Positions 1 through 8,422 of a DNA stretch of 46,249 nucleotides are shown one piece after another (within the stretch, counting starts at the first letter, position 1; every line of letters begins with the position of its first letter). The stretch spans positions 1-46,249 of the forward strand of contig JBAZYX010000018.1 of the NCBI GenBank assembly GCA_041659105.1, written 5' to 3'. Source of the DNA: CAIUKV01 sp041659105 (lineage in GTDB: Bacteria > Actinomycetota > Acidimicrobiia > IMCC26256 > PALSA-555). The notes beneath the pieces were generated by a model. It saw only the letters and a program-made list of their open reading frames with translations. It was not told the DNA's origin and made no database searches. A program made the position numbers and the translations under genes.

Positions 1-6
1 GGATCA

Positions 7-1668
7 TCACTCCCCACGGGCGGCGACGTCCACTTCCGTCACCGTGCCGCCCTCCACGCGCAGGATGCGGGTGAAGGGCACGGCGTCGAGCAGGCGACGG
101 TCGTGGGTGACGAGCAGCACCGTGCCGGGGAACGCCCCGAGCGCCGCCTCGAGCTGCTCGATCGCGGGCAGGTCGAGGTGGTTCGTCGGCTCGTCGAGCA
201 CCAGCGTGTTGACCCCCGCGATCTGGAGCAGCGCGAGCGCGGCACGGGTGCGCTCGCCCGGCGACAACATCGCGGCGGGCTTCTGCACGTGCACCGCGCC
301 GAGGCCGAACTTCGCCAGCACGCCGCGGGCCTCGCTCAGCGTCACGCCGGTGGCCGCGATGAACGCGTCGACGAGCGCGTCACCGCCCGCGAACTTGCCC
401 CGGGCCTGGTCGATCTCGCCGACCACCACGCCCGGACCGAGCCACTGCGTGCCTGCGTCGAGCGGGGTGCGGCCGAGCAGCGCGTTGAGCAGCGTGGTCT
501 TGCCCGCGCCGTTGGGGCCGACGATGCCGACCGTCTCGCCCCAGCCGATCTCGAGGCTCACCGGGCCGAGCCGGAAGCGGTCGTGGGCGACGACCGCGTC
601 GTCGAGACGGGCCACCACCGCGCCGGCGCGCGGCGCGGTGGCGATCGTGAAGCGGAGCTCCCACGCCTCCCACGGCTTGTCGACCACCTCGAGCCGCTCG
701 ATCGCGCGCTCGCTGCGCCGGGCGCGTGACGCGAGCTGCTCGGTCTGCTCCTTGCGGAACCCTCGCGCGGCGCGGTCGTTGTCCTTCGGGTTCCTCTTCT
801 CCTTGGTGACCCCGCGGTGCGCCCACTCGCGCTCGCGCTGGGCCCGGGCCAACAGGTCGGACTTCTGACCCTGGTACTCCCCGAACGCCTCCTCCTGGCG
901 CCGGCGCACCACGTCGCGCTCGTGGAGGTACGCGGCGTAGCCGCCGGAGAACACCGAGATGGTGTGGTCGTGCTCGTCGAGATCGGCGACGTCGGTGACC
1001 ACACGGTCGAGGAACGCGCGGTCGTGGCTGACCACCACGAGCGGGCCGGTGAACCCGAGCGCGAACCGCTCGAGCTGGTCGAGGCCGTCGAAGTCGAGGT
1101 CGTTCGTCGGCTCGTCGAGGAGCAGCACGTCGAAGCGCGACAGCAGCACCGCGGCGAGGCCGACCCGCGCGGCCTGCCCGCCCGACAGCGTGGTCATCCC
1201 GGCGTCGAGGAGCGCACCCGCCGCGAGGCCGAGGGTCTGCACCACCTCGGCCGCGCGGGCGTCGAAGTCGGCCGCCCCGAGGGCGAGCCAGCGCTCGAGT
1301 GCATCGCTGTAGCGGTCGTCGGCGTCCTCGGCTCCTGTTGCGAGCGCCGCGGTGGCGGCGTCGAGCGTGGCCTGGGCCTCGGCCACGCCGGTCCGGCGGG
1401 CGAGGTAGGCGGAGACGGTCTCGCCCGGGCGCCGCTCGGGCTCTTGGCGCAGCTCGCCGACCGTCGCCGAGGGCGGCAGCGTCTCCACCGACCCTGCCTC
1501 GGGCCGGAGCCGGCCCGCGAGCACGCCGAGCAGCGTGGACTTCCCCGAGCCGTTGGGCCCGAGCACGCCGAGACGCATCCCGGGCGAGACGGTGAGGTCC
1601 ACGCCGTCGAGCACGGTGTGGGGGCCGTAGGCGAAGGTGACGCCCCGGGCTCGCAGCGTCGCCGGCAT
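7..1668 (-). CDS. ABC-F family ATP-binding protein
   Basis: A soluble protein of 553 residues with two ATP-binding cassettes and no membrane segments, the layout of ABC-F translation/antibiotic-resistance ATPases. Cassette 1 has Walker A GPNGSGKST at about 37-45, signature LSGGQ at 161-165 and Walker B VLLLDEP at 181-187; cassette 2 has GPNGAGKTT at 384-392, LSPGE at 468-472 and LVLDEP at 489-494. A charged linker (about 245-335, rich in Arg/Glu/Lys) sits between them, as in the family's P-site tRNA interaction motif. I chose the ATG at 1668 because the frame upstream (another 28 residues) is low-complexity and the family starts a few residues before the first beta strand. Function on the ribosome is known for the family; the specific role (resistance versus EttA-like housekeeping) is not visible. 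Confidence 0.93.
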   Translation of the reverse strand: MPATLRARGVTFAYGPHTVLDGVDLTVSPGMRLGVLGPNGSGKSTLLGVLAGRLRPEAGSVETLPPSATVGELRQEPERRPGETVSAYLARRTGVAEAQATLDAATAALATGAEDADDRYSDALERWLALGAADFDARAAEVVQTLGLAAGALLDAGMTTLSGGQAARVGLAAVLLSRFDVLLLDEPTNDLDFDGLDQLERFALGFTGPLVVVSHDRAFLDRVVTDVADLDEHDHTISVFSGGYAAYLHERDVVRRRQEEAFGEYQGQKSDLLARAQREREWAHRGVTKEKRNPKDNDRAARGFRKEQTEQLASRARRSERAIERLEVVDKPWEAWELRFTIATAPRAGAVVARLDDAVVAHDRFRLGPVSLEIGWGETVGIVGPNGAGKTTLLNALLGRTPLDAGTQWLGPGVVVGEIDQARGKFAGGDALVDAFIAATGVTLSEARGVLAKFGLGAVHVQKPAAMLSPGERTRAALALLQIAGVNTLVLDEPTNHLDLPAIEQLEAALGAFPGTVLLVTHDRRLLDAVPFTRILRVEGGTVTEVDVAARGE

Positions 1669-1718
1669 GCAGCCGAAGGTACCTGCGCGCCCGCGGTCAG
1701 CGGGAGGGGGAGCGGGAG

Positions 1719-1943
1719 TCAGGGCTTCCCGGCGCGGCGCTGCGCATCCCACTCCTCCCAGGCGAGGTCGAGCGCGTCGAGCGCCGCGGGGATCGCGCCC
1801 AGCTGCACGAGATAGCCGCGGTAGCGCGACCGGCTCGGCTTGCCCGGAGGCGGCCAGTGGAGGTCGGCCCGGGTGTCGCGCGCGAGGTCGCCCACGGCGT
1901 CGCGCCGGCGCGTCTGCTTGCGGAGCCAGTCGGTGAAGGTCAC
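1719..1943 (-). CDS. small YozE/SAM-like domain protein
   Basis: A 74-residue protein starting FTDWLRKQTRRRDAVGDLA and continuing with a short acidic, WP-containing stretch and a C-terminal helix ending in DLAWEEWD. This pattern (F-x2-WL, VGDLA, WP, GA, AW-x-E) resembles the YozE_SAM_like family of small all-helical proteins of unknown function. Its GTG start at 1943 overlaps the TGA stop of the upstream gene by four bases (GTGA), so the two are almost certainly translationally coupled. The family assignment rests on motif pattern only. Confidence 0.75.
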   Translation of the reverse strand: MTFTDWLRKQTRRRDAVGDLARDTRADLHWPPPGKPSRSRYRGYLVQLGAIPAALDALDLAWEEWDAQRRAGKP

Positions 1944-2431
1944 GCCGGGCGGTTGAAGTTCGCGTGCGCGGCGAGCCGCCAGCCGTTCTTGTACCAGTGG
2001 TACGTGCTGATCCGCGGCGTCTCCACGTTGCTGTACGGCTGGCCGCCGACGGTGATGTCGCTCTTCAGGGCCCAGCGCACGGAGAGGATGTCGCCGTTCT
2101 GCGCGGCGATGACCTTGTCGCCGAGCACGAACTTGCCGACCAGGGCGGGCTTCGCCACGTACTCGGCCTTGTTGACGCCGGTGCCGTCGGCCCGCTGGAG
2201 CTGGAACGCGGGGTCGAGGAACTTGGCGAGCGCGGCCTTGTCGCCCCGCTGGAGGATGGTGAGGAACCGGGTCGAGAGCTCGCGACCGGTGGCGCTCGGA
2301 TCCTTCAGCTTCGGCGGCCCGCCCTTCGCCGCGCCCGCGGGCGCAGCCACGAACGCGCCGAGCACCAGCGCGGCAACGACGACGAGGAGCGGGAACGACC
2401 GGACGGAACTGCGGTTCAGACGAAGGGACAT
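1940..2431 (-). CDS. secreted NTF2/SnoaL-like protein
   Basis: A 163-residue protein beginning with a classical signal peptide: basic start MSLRLNRSSVR, a hydrophobic run (about 14-31) and an AGA-type cleavage region near residue 34. The mature part has the alternating helix/strand pattern of the NTF2-like fold, with a C-terminal TYHWYKNGWRLAAHANF segment typical of DUF4440/SnoaL-like proteins whose last strand carries a Trp-Arg pair. The ATG at 2431 was chosen over the longer open frame because it sits directly before the signal peptide. It probably binds a small ligand outside the membrane; no catalytic residues can be assigned. It overlaps the downstream YozE-like gene by GTGA. Confidence 0.8.
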   Translation of the reverse strand: MSLRLNRSSVRSFPLLVVVAALVLGAFVAAPAGAAKGGPPKLKDPSATGRELSTRFLTILQRGDKAALAKFLDPAFQLQRADGTGVNKAEYVAKPALVGKFVLGDKVIAAQNGDILSVRWALKSDITVGGQPYSNVETPRISTYHWYKNGWRLAAHANFNRPA

Positions 2432-2504
2432 CCCGTCATTGTGCCCCGGCCGAGGTGGATCGACCGGTGACACGACTGAGGCCGGGAACGCAGCGGTCGC
2501 CGGC

Positions 2505-2906
2505 TCAACCGGCGCGGGTGCGGGTCTCGGCCGGGGTCCGGTAGGTGACGTCGATGCGGGGGCGGAAGTTGAAGAAGCGCAGGCCCTCGGGCCCGGCACG
2601 GAACGCGTAGACGGTGCCGCCGGGCACGTACATGCTCTCCCCCGGCGTCAGCACCTGGCTGCCGGCATGCAGCTCGCCCTCCACCACCAGGATGATCTCG
2701 TCCTCGTCGTGGGAGTGCGGGTTGAACGCCGCTCCGGCGGGGGCCCGCACCTCGAACATCTGGAGCCGGTCGTCGGCGCCGGGGTGGTGGGACCGCGTCT
2801 CGCCCGCGAGCTCGCCCTCGGACAGCTTCGCCGCCAGCTCCGCGGGCGCGATGTCGCCGATGCGGCGGAACGGCGCCTCGGCGCTGCTGAACTCGATCTT
2901 CGCCAT
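2505..2906 (-). CDS. cupin domain protein
   Basis: A single-domain cupin of 133 residues. Motif 1 is seen as H64-S-H66 with E70 and G77 (HxH-x3-E-x6-G), and a second His lies at 80; motif 2 is the GESMYVPGGTVYAF segment, which lacks the usual motif-2 His but keeps the Pro-Gly turn. It may bind a divalent metal and act as a small dioxygenase, isomerase or sensor; the substrate is unknown. The start ATG at 2906 is preceded by GGAGGACGACG, a strong ribosome site. It lies 10 bases after the DUF1330 gene and is probably cotranscribed with it. Confidence 0.88.
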   Translation of the reverse strand: MAKIEFSSAEAPFRRIGDIAPAELAAKLSEGELAGETRSHHPGADDRLQMFEVRAPAGAAFNPHSHDEDEIILVVEGELHAGSQVLTPGESMYVPGGTVYAFRAGPEGLRFFNFRPRIDVTYRTPAETRTRAG

Positions 2907-2916
2907 CGTCGTCCTC

Positions 2917-3378
2917 CTAGCCCGCCGCGGCGGGGCGGGTGAGCGAAGGGGTGGGCGGGCCGGTCGTGGCGATGATCGTCGCGTGCTCGAGCGCCGCGCG
3001 GCGGTGCACGAGCGCCTCCCGGTACCACGGCAGCGACACCATCGACAAGAACGCGCCGCGGCTCGGGTACCAGACGGCGAGCGCCTCGTCGTACGTGTCG
3101 TGCTCGCAACCCGCGAACACCTGCTCTGCCGGTGCCATCCACAGGATCTGCGCGCCCACCTCGGTCATCGCCCGCAACGCGACCTCGCCGTAGCGCAGGT
3201 ATGCCTCGCGGCCGGACAGGTCGTCACCCGGTCCCGGGTTCTCGTACTGCGCGCGGTCGCGGTAGCGGTTGAGGTTGAGCATCACGATCGGCGTGTCGAG
3301 GTCGGCTCCGGCGAACGCAGCGATCTGCTCGTCGGTCGGGTCGACGTGGTGTTCGAGGTCGCGGTCGGAATGCGGCAC
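2917..3378 (-). CDS. DUF1330-like protein
   Basis: A 153-residue protein with the DUF1330 (dimeric alpha/beta barrel, ferredoxin-like) pattern: DTPIVMLNLNRYRDRA at about 28-43, a central Y-x2-YGE and the conserved W-x-A-P and FLSMVSLPWY segments near the C-terminus. The family has no established enzymatic role. The start is taken as the GTG at 3378, which is preceded by GGGAGGAC at good spacing; the frame is open further upstream but that stretch overlaps the divergent sulfatase start. Operon partner of the cupin downstream. Confidence 0.82.
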   Translation of the reverse strand: MPHSDRDLEHHVDPTDEQIAAFAGADLDTPIVMLNLNRYRDRAQYENPGPGDDLSGREAYLRYGEVALRAMTEVGAQILWMAPAEQVFAGCEHDTYDEALAVWYPSRGAFLSMVSLPWYREALVHRRAALEHATIIATTGPPTPSLTRPAAAG

Positions 3379-3430
3379 GGATGTCCTCCCAGGTTCGACA
3401 GAGCATCGCGCACGCGCCCAGACTGCGCCC

Positions 3431-5014
3431 GTGGGCCGCAAGATCCTCTTCGTCACCACCGACCAGCAGCGCTACGACGCCTTGGGCTGCAACGGCGGCA
3501 CCATCGCCCGCACCCCGGTGGTCGACGGCCTCGCCGCCGAGGGCATCAGCTACCGGCGGGCCTACAACCAGAACACCGTGTGCATGCCCGCGCGCTGCAC
3601 CATGCTCACCGGGCAGTACGTGCGCACCCACGGCGTGGTCGCCAACGGCATCGCGTTGCCCACCGACGCGCCGAGCGTGGCCGCGTACCTCCACGAGCAG
3701 GCCGGGTACCGCACCGCGCTCGTCGGCAAGGCCCACTTCGAGCCCGCGTTCGACCCGAAGGGCCGCTGGGAGGAGAACGCACGCTGGATGCGCGGCGACA
3801 CCGGTCCGTGGCGCGGCTTCGAGCACTCGATCCAGGCCGCGCACGTCGCGGCGTTCCGCGGCCGGTCGATCCAGCACTACGGCCGTTGGCTCGAGGCCAA
3901 CCACCCCGAGCACCTCGAGAGCTTCGCGCCGCTCCTCGGCGCGGTCCCCGGCGGCGACACGATGGCGCCCGAGACGAAGCACAACCGCATCCCGCGCGGC
4001 TGGTACCACACCGACTGGGTGGCCGATCGCACCGTCGAGTGGCTCGACTCGCTGGCCGCCGACGACGACTGGTTCTGCTGGCTCAGCTTCCCCGACCCCC
4101 ACCATCCGTGGGACCCGCCCGAGGAGGAGATGCACCGCGTCGACTGGCGCAGCCTCGACCTCCCGCCCGGTCACCCCGGCTCCCCCGACGCGATCCGCGC
4201 CGTGCTCGCGCAGAAGCCCGCGCACTGGCTCGCCTGGTGGGAGGGGCGGTTCCTCAACGGCGAGGGCGGGCCGCTGGTGTTCCGCCCCGGAACGCTGACC
4301 GATGACCAGATCCGTGAGGTGAACGCACGCGTCCACGTGATGAACGAGCTGATCGACGAGGCGACCGGCCGTGTCCTCGCCGCGATCGCGGCGCGCGGCT
4401 GGGCCGACGACACCGACGTCATCTTCACCACCGACCACGGCGAGCTCCAGGGCGACTACGGCCTCCTCTACAAGGGGCCGTACCACACCGACTCGCTGAT
4501 GCGGCTCCCCTTCGTGTGGAAGCCCGCGCCGTCCGCCGGCGTCGCGCCCGCCGAGATCCACGACCCGGTCGGCCAGGTCGACCTCGCGCCCACGTTCTGC
4601 GCGATCGCCGGCATCGAGCCGGCCGAGTGGATGCAGGGCCGCGCGCTCCCCACCACGCCCGACGCCGGAACGCACGAGCGCGCGCTGTGCGAGTGGGACT
4701 CGCAGTTCCCCGGGGTCGGCATGCACATGCGGTCGATCGTGCGCGACGGCTGGCTGTGCACCACGTACGAGGAGAGCACCGACGGCCGGCCGAACGGGCT
4801 CGAGCAGGTGTGGGGCGAGCAGGTGCTCGACCCCTGCGGGATCCACTACGAGGGCACCGAGGGCGAGCTCTACCGGCTCGACGAGGACCCCCACCAGTTC
4901 CGCAACCTCTGGGACGACGCCGGCTACCAGGCGACCAAGCGCGACCTGGTTTCCGATCTCTACCACTCGCTCCCGAAGGAGCGGAAGGTCCTCCCCGTCG
5001 AAGCCCCCGCCTGA
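3431..5014 (+). CDS. type I sulfatase (arylsulfatase-like)
   Basis: A 527-residue sulfatase of the alkaline-phosphatase superfamily. Metal ligands are visible at D11 in the N-terminal TTDQQR motif and D335-H336 in TTDHGE; the formylglycine site is C51-M-P-A-R55, matching the Cys-type CxPxR consensus, so it needs a formylglycine-generating enzyme encoded elsewhere. It lacks a signal peptide and is predicted cytosolic. The GTG at 3431 is chosen because the fold's first strand (KILFVTTD) begins right after it. It is divergent from the DUF1330/cupin pair with only 52 bases between the starts, so they may share control. Substrate (aryl, choline or carbohydrate sulfate) cannot be read from sequence. 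Confidence 0.93.
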   Translation: MGRKILFVTTDQQRYDALGCNGGTIARTPVVDGLAAEGISYRRAYNQNTVCMPARCTMLTGQYVRTHGVVANGIALPTDAPSVAAYLHEQAGYRTALVGKAHFEPAFDPKGRWEENARWMRGDTGPWRGFEHSIQAAHVAAFRGRSIQHYGRWLEANHPEHLESFAPLLGAVPGGDTMAPETKHNRIPRGWYHTDWVADRTVEWLDSLAADDDWFCWLSFPDPHHPWDPPEEEMHRVDWRSLDLPPGHPGSPDAIRAVLAQKPAHWLAWWEGRFLNGEGGPLVFRPGTLTDDQIREVNARVHVMNELIDEATGRVLAAIAARGWADDTDVIFTTDHGELQGDYGLLYKGPYHTDSLMRLPFVWKPAPSAGVAPAEIHDPVGQVDLAPTFCAIAGIEPAEWMQGRALPTTPDAGTHERALCEWDSQFPGVGMHMRSIVRDGWLCTTYEESTDGRPNGLEQVWGEQVLDPCGIHYEGTEGELYRLDEDPHQFRNLWDDAGYQATKRDLVSDLYHSLPKERKVLPVEAPA

Positions 5015-5031
5015 CCCACGTGCGGGTCAGG
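5010..5031. terminator. bidirectional hairpin between convergent genes
   Basis: CCTGACCC (5010-5017) pairs perfectly with GGGTCAGG (5024-5031) around the loop ACGTGC. The stop codon of the sulfatase (5012-5014) and, on the other strand, that of the monooxygenase (5027-5029) both lie inside the stem arms. There is no T-tract, as is common for high-GC actinobacterial terminators. Confidence 0.6.
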
Positions 5032-6988
5032 TGAACGTGTAGTCGGCCGGGTCGGCGGCGCGGGTCCAGGTCCAGTACGTGGGGATCGGCCAGGGCGAGA
5101 GGGTCCACACCTCGCCGCGGGCGTTCTTGTAGTGCGAGTGCGTCACCGACGGGTGCGCCCACACCATCTGCGAGATCTCGGACCGGTAGTGCTGCACGTA
5201 GCGGTCGTGCGCGTCCTGGCGCACCTCCACCGAGTGGTGGCCACCGGTGAGCGTCTGCCCGATCGCGTCCATCAGGTAGTTGATCTGGCACTCCGACTGG
5301 AAGATCAGGCTGCCGCCGTGCGCGAGGTTGGTGCCCGGCCCGTACACGCAGAACAGGTTCGGGAAGCTCGGGATGGTGATCCCGAGGTACGCCGACGGCC
5401 GGTCGTCCCACTGCTCGTGGAGCCTGCGCCCGCCGCGCCCGATCACCTCCATCGGCCACAGGTACTCGGTGTGCCGGAAGCCGGTGGCGTAGCAGATCAC
5501 GTCGGCCGGGTGGTGCGTGCCGTCCTCGGTCACCACGCCGTCGGCCACGACGCGCGCGATGGGCGTGCGCACGAGCTCGACGTCGTCCTTCTTCAGGCAG
5601 GTCAGCCACGACCCGTTGTCCTGGAGGGTGCGCTTGCCCGTGGCCGGGTAGTCGGGCACCACCTTGGCCAACAGCTCCGGGTCGTCGCCGATCTGGCTCT
5701 CGATCCAGCTCGTGAACATCTGGCGCGTCGTCTCGTTGCCGGGGCTGACCGCGAGGCCGCTGCCGTCGTCGTAGCCGGGGTCGACGCGCGAGCCCTCGAT
5801 CGTGAGCCCGGCGCCGGGATAGAACGTGAGGAAGCGGAACCACCGGCCGTAGAACGGCAGGTGGCGCATCGCCCACTTGTCGCCCTGCGGCACCGGCAGG
5901 TGGTAGTTCGGGTTGGGGAACATCCACTGCGCGGTGCGCTGGAAGACCGTGAGCTGCGCGACGTCGTCGGCGATCGTGGGTGCGATCTGGAACCCGCTCG
6001 CCCCCGCACCGATCATCGCGAACCGCTTCCCGCGGTAGTCGACCGAGTGGTCCCAGCGCGCGGAGTGGAACGACGGGCCCGCGAAGTCGTCCATGCCCGG
6101 GATGTCGGGCAGCTTCGGCCGGTTGAGCGAACCGACCGCGCTGACCACGAAGCGCGCGTCGAGGGTCTCGGTGGCGCCGTCGGCGGTGCGCACCTCGACC
6201 GACCAGCGCGCCGTCGCCTCGTCGTACGTGGCCGCGGTCACCTCCGTCTCGAACCGGATGTTCGCGCGGAGCCCGTGATGATCCATCACGCGCACGAAGT
6301 ACTCCTGGAGCTCCGACTGCTGCGAGAAGTACTCGGTCCAGTGGTCGGCCGGCTCGAACGAGTAGCAGTAGAAGTGGCTGCCGACGTCGACGCGCGCGCC
6401 GGGATAGCGGTTCTCCCACCACGTGCCGCCCGGCCCCGCGTTCTTCTCGACGATCGTGAACGGCAGCCCGGCCTCCTGGAGTCGGATCCCGGCGAGGAGC
6501 CCGGCCTCGCCGCAGCCGATCACCACGACCGGCGCGTCGGCCTTCACGTCGGCGGGAACGGCGTCACCCCAGGTGATCGCGCCGGAGTCCGCGCCGTCGA
6601 GGTGGAGGTCGTCGACGAACATCGGCTCCACCGCCGCGTCGACGTCCGCGCACGCGAGGTAGCACATCATCTCGTGCAGCACCTCGCGCGACGGAGGAGG
6701 CGGCAGCACGCAGCCGTTGTCGCGGAAGTCGATGATCTTCGGCAGCGCCCGGCGGCGCGCCTCGGCCTTGGTGTCCTCGTCCAGGTAGCCCTGGTACTCG
6801 TTGAGGAACAGCCCCGCGGGCTTGATGTCGCCGCGGACCCACTCGGGGTCGCCGGTCAGGTGCACCATCGAGCACATCAGCGCGGGGATGCTCACGTCCT
6901 CGAGCGCGGCGGCGATGGTGGCGTCGTCGTCGGTGAACGGCAGCCCTTCGTGCGGGTTGTGCTCGGGCGCAGGTGCAGGGGTCGGCAT
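5027..6988 (-). CDS. Baeyer-Villiger monooxygenase, HAPMO-like
   Basis: A 653-residue flavoprotein with a complete type I Baeyer-Villiger layout preceded by an N-terminal extension of about 150 residues, as in 4-hydroxyacetophenone monooxygenase. FAD-binding G-x-G-x2-G is at 158-163, GGTWW at 187-191 followed by NRYPGARVD, the BVMO fingerprint FxGxxxHxxxWD is intact at 302-313, and the NADPH-binding GAGASG is at 327-332. The family inserts oxygen next to ketones to form esters or lactones. It starts four bases after the stop of the upstream kinase-like gene, so the two are likely cotranscribed. Ketone substrate unknown. Confidence 0.93.
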   Translation of the reverse strand: MPTPAPAPEHNPHEGLPFTDDDATIAAALEDVSIPALMCSMVHLTGDPEWVRGDIKPAGLFLNEYQGYLDEDTKAEARRRALPKIIDFRDNGCVLPPPPSREVLHEMMCYLACADVDAAVEPMFVDDLHLDGADSGAITWGDAVPADVKADAPVVVIGCGEAGLLAGIRLQEAGLPFTIVEKNAGPGGTWWENRYPGARVDVGSHFYCYSFEPADHWTEYFSQQSELQEYFVRVMDHHGLRANIRFETEVTAATYDEATARWSVEVRTADGATETLDARFVVSAVGSLNRPKLPDIPGMDDFAGPSFHSARWDHSVDYRGKRFAMIGAGASGFQIAPTIADDVAQLTVFQRTAQWMFPNPNYHLPVPQGDKWAMRHLPFYGRWFRFLTFYPGAGLTIEGSRVDPGYDDGSGLAVSPGNETTRQMFTSWIESQIGDDPELLAKVVPDYPATGKRTLQDNGSWLTCLKKDDVELVRTPIARVVADGVVTEDGTHHPADVICYATGFRHTEYLWPMEVIGRGGRRLHEQWDDRPSAYLGITIPSFPNLFCVYGPGTNLAHGGSLIFQSECQINYLMDAIGQTLTGGHHSVEVRQDAHDRYVQHYRSEISQMVWAHPSVTHSHYKNARGEVWTLSPWPIPTYWTWTRAADPADYTFT

Positions 6989-6992
6989 CCCG

Positions 6993-8399
6993 TCAGGCTG
7001 ACCGATCGACCGCTGCGGGTTCCAGTCGGGCCCGCAGGTCGTCGAGCAGGCCGGGGTTCGCCTTCATCGCGGTGCGGGTGGCGCCGCTGAGCATGCCGAG
7101 CTGGAGCCGGGACCGGGCCGCGGCCAGGGCATCGGCCCCGACGACCGAGGTCGCGACCGCGATCGCCCGCTCCGGACCGATCATCGTGGTGGACGAGGCG
7201 AGCAGCTCGGCGACGTCGGTGTTCAAGAGGAGGTCCGACGCGGCGAGCTCGCTGAAGCCGAAGTCGATGATCCAGGCCTGGCCGTCGTCGGCGAGGAACA
7301 CGTTGGCCAGCCGGAGGTCGCGGTGGGCCACGCGGTGGGCGCGCATGACCGCGACCTCGGCCCAGATCCCGGCCAGGGCGTCGTCGGTCATCTGCTCGAG
7401 CGGGACCCGGTCGAACGACTTCCCCGCGATCTGCTCGTACGCGAGCACGAACCCGTTGGGTACCGCGGAGGCGAACGCGACGAAGCGCGGCGTGCGCACT
7501 CCGAGGTCGCGCACCGCGAGCGCGACGAGGGCCTCGTGCTCGACCGCGCGTCGCAGCGAGGAGAAGGCCTTCTCGTCGCCGAGGTCGCGCGGCGCGATCT
7601 TCCGGTAGACCCGGAACATCAGGTCGGCGCTGCGCTCGTCCTCGCCCAATGCCTTCACGAAGAGCGGCGTGCCGTCGACCGCGGTGCCGAAGTAGGGCGA
7701 CGAGCCACGCGCGTCGACGTCGGCCCGGCGGAGGTCGGCGAGCGGCACCCCGACCGCGGCCAGGCCGGCCTCGATCGCCTCCTGGGTCGGACGCTGGGAC
7801 GGCGCGCCGAGCGCGGCCACCGCGAGCGCCCCGGCGAACCAGCCGCACAGCAGCGCGATCACGACGTCGAACTCGATCGGCGAGCCGATGAACCAGACCA
7901 CCGCGACGACGACCACGAGGGTCCACGCGGCCCGGCGCCACCGCCGGGACACCCACGGCGCCGCCGCGGCGACCACGGCCGTCACCACCGCCACGCTGCT
8001 CGGCAGCGCGTCGGGGTCGACCGGGGTGAGCGACCGGTTCAGGTCGGTCACGCTCGGCGACCCGCCGTCGGTGAGCGGCTGGAGCACGACGAACAGCAGC
8101 ACCGCGACGGCGGCGGCGATCACGATCGCGGCCAGGAACCGCCACTGGCGCCGGACGATCGACACCACCAGCCCTCCGCCGATGAGCACGACCGCGAGCA
8201 GCTCCGCGATCAGCACCAGCGCGGTGACCAGCCACTCGGGGAGCGCGTCGAGGCCGCGCAGCAGATCGGAGAGGAACTCGGTGATGCCGTCGTGGAACAG
8301 CACGCCGAGGATCACCGTGACGAGCAGCACGACCCCCGAGACGATCAGCCGGAGCACGTCACTGGGTGCCCACGTCACGCGAACAGAAGGTCCGACCAC
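6993..8399 (-). CDS. membrane-anchored kinase-like protein
   Basis: A 468-residue protein with about six transmembrane helices in its first 200 residues (near 14-34, 56-80, 88-107, 135-150, 157-172, 177-198) and a cytoplasmic protein-kinase-like/aminoglycoside-phosphotransferase-like domain after them. Candidate catalytic residues are K249 (LFVKAL), E289, H359-R-D361 with N366 and D379-F-G381. Many actinobacterial relatives that I know continue with a flippase-like (lysylphosphatidylglycerol synthase TM) domain; here the protein ends soon after the kinase lobe. Start is GTG 8399; an alternative GTG lies at 8378. It faces a PAP2 phosphatase gene across a short gap, suggesting a lipid or glycan phosphate role, which is inference. 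Confidence 0.82.
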   Translation of the reverse strand: MVGPSVRVTWAPSDVLRLIVSGVVLLVTVILGVLFHDGITEFLSDLLRGLDALPEWLVTALVLIAELLAVVLIGGGLVVSIVRRQWRFLAAIVIAAAVAVLLFVVLQPLTDGGSPSVTDLNRSLTPVDPDALPSSVAVVTAVVAAAAPWVSRRWRRAAWTLVVVVAVVWFIGSPIEFDVVIALLCGWFAGALAVAALGAPSQRPTQEAIEAGLAAVGVPLADLRRADVDARGSSPYFGTAVDGTPLFVKALGEDERSADLMFRVYRKIAPRDLGDEKAFSSLRRAVEHEALVALAVRDLGVRTPRFVAFASAVPNGFVLAYEQIAGKSFDRVPLEQMTDDALAGIWAEVAVMRAHRVAHRDLRLANVFLADDGQAWIIDFGFSELAASDLLLNTDVAELLASSTTMIGPERAIAVATSVVGADALAAARSRLQLGMLSGATRTAMKANPGLLDDLRARLEPAAVDRSA

Positions 8400-8422
8400 C
8401 GCGTGAGACTACGTTCGCCCTG

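Noticed and set aside
3224..4966. A 580-codon - strand frame opposite the sulfatase
   Set aside because: It has no recognisable motifs, while the sulfatase frame has the CxPxR site and metal ligands.
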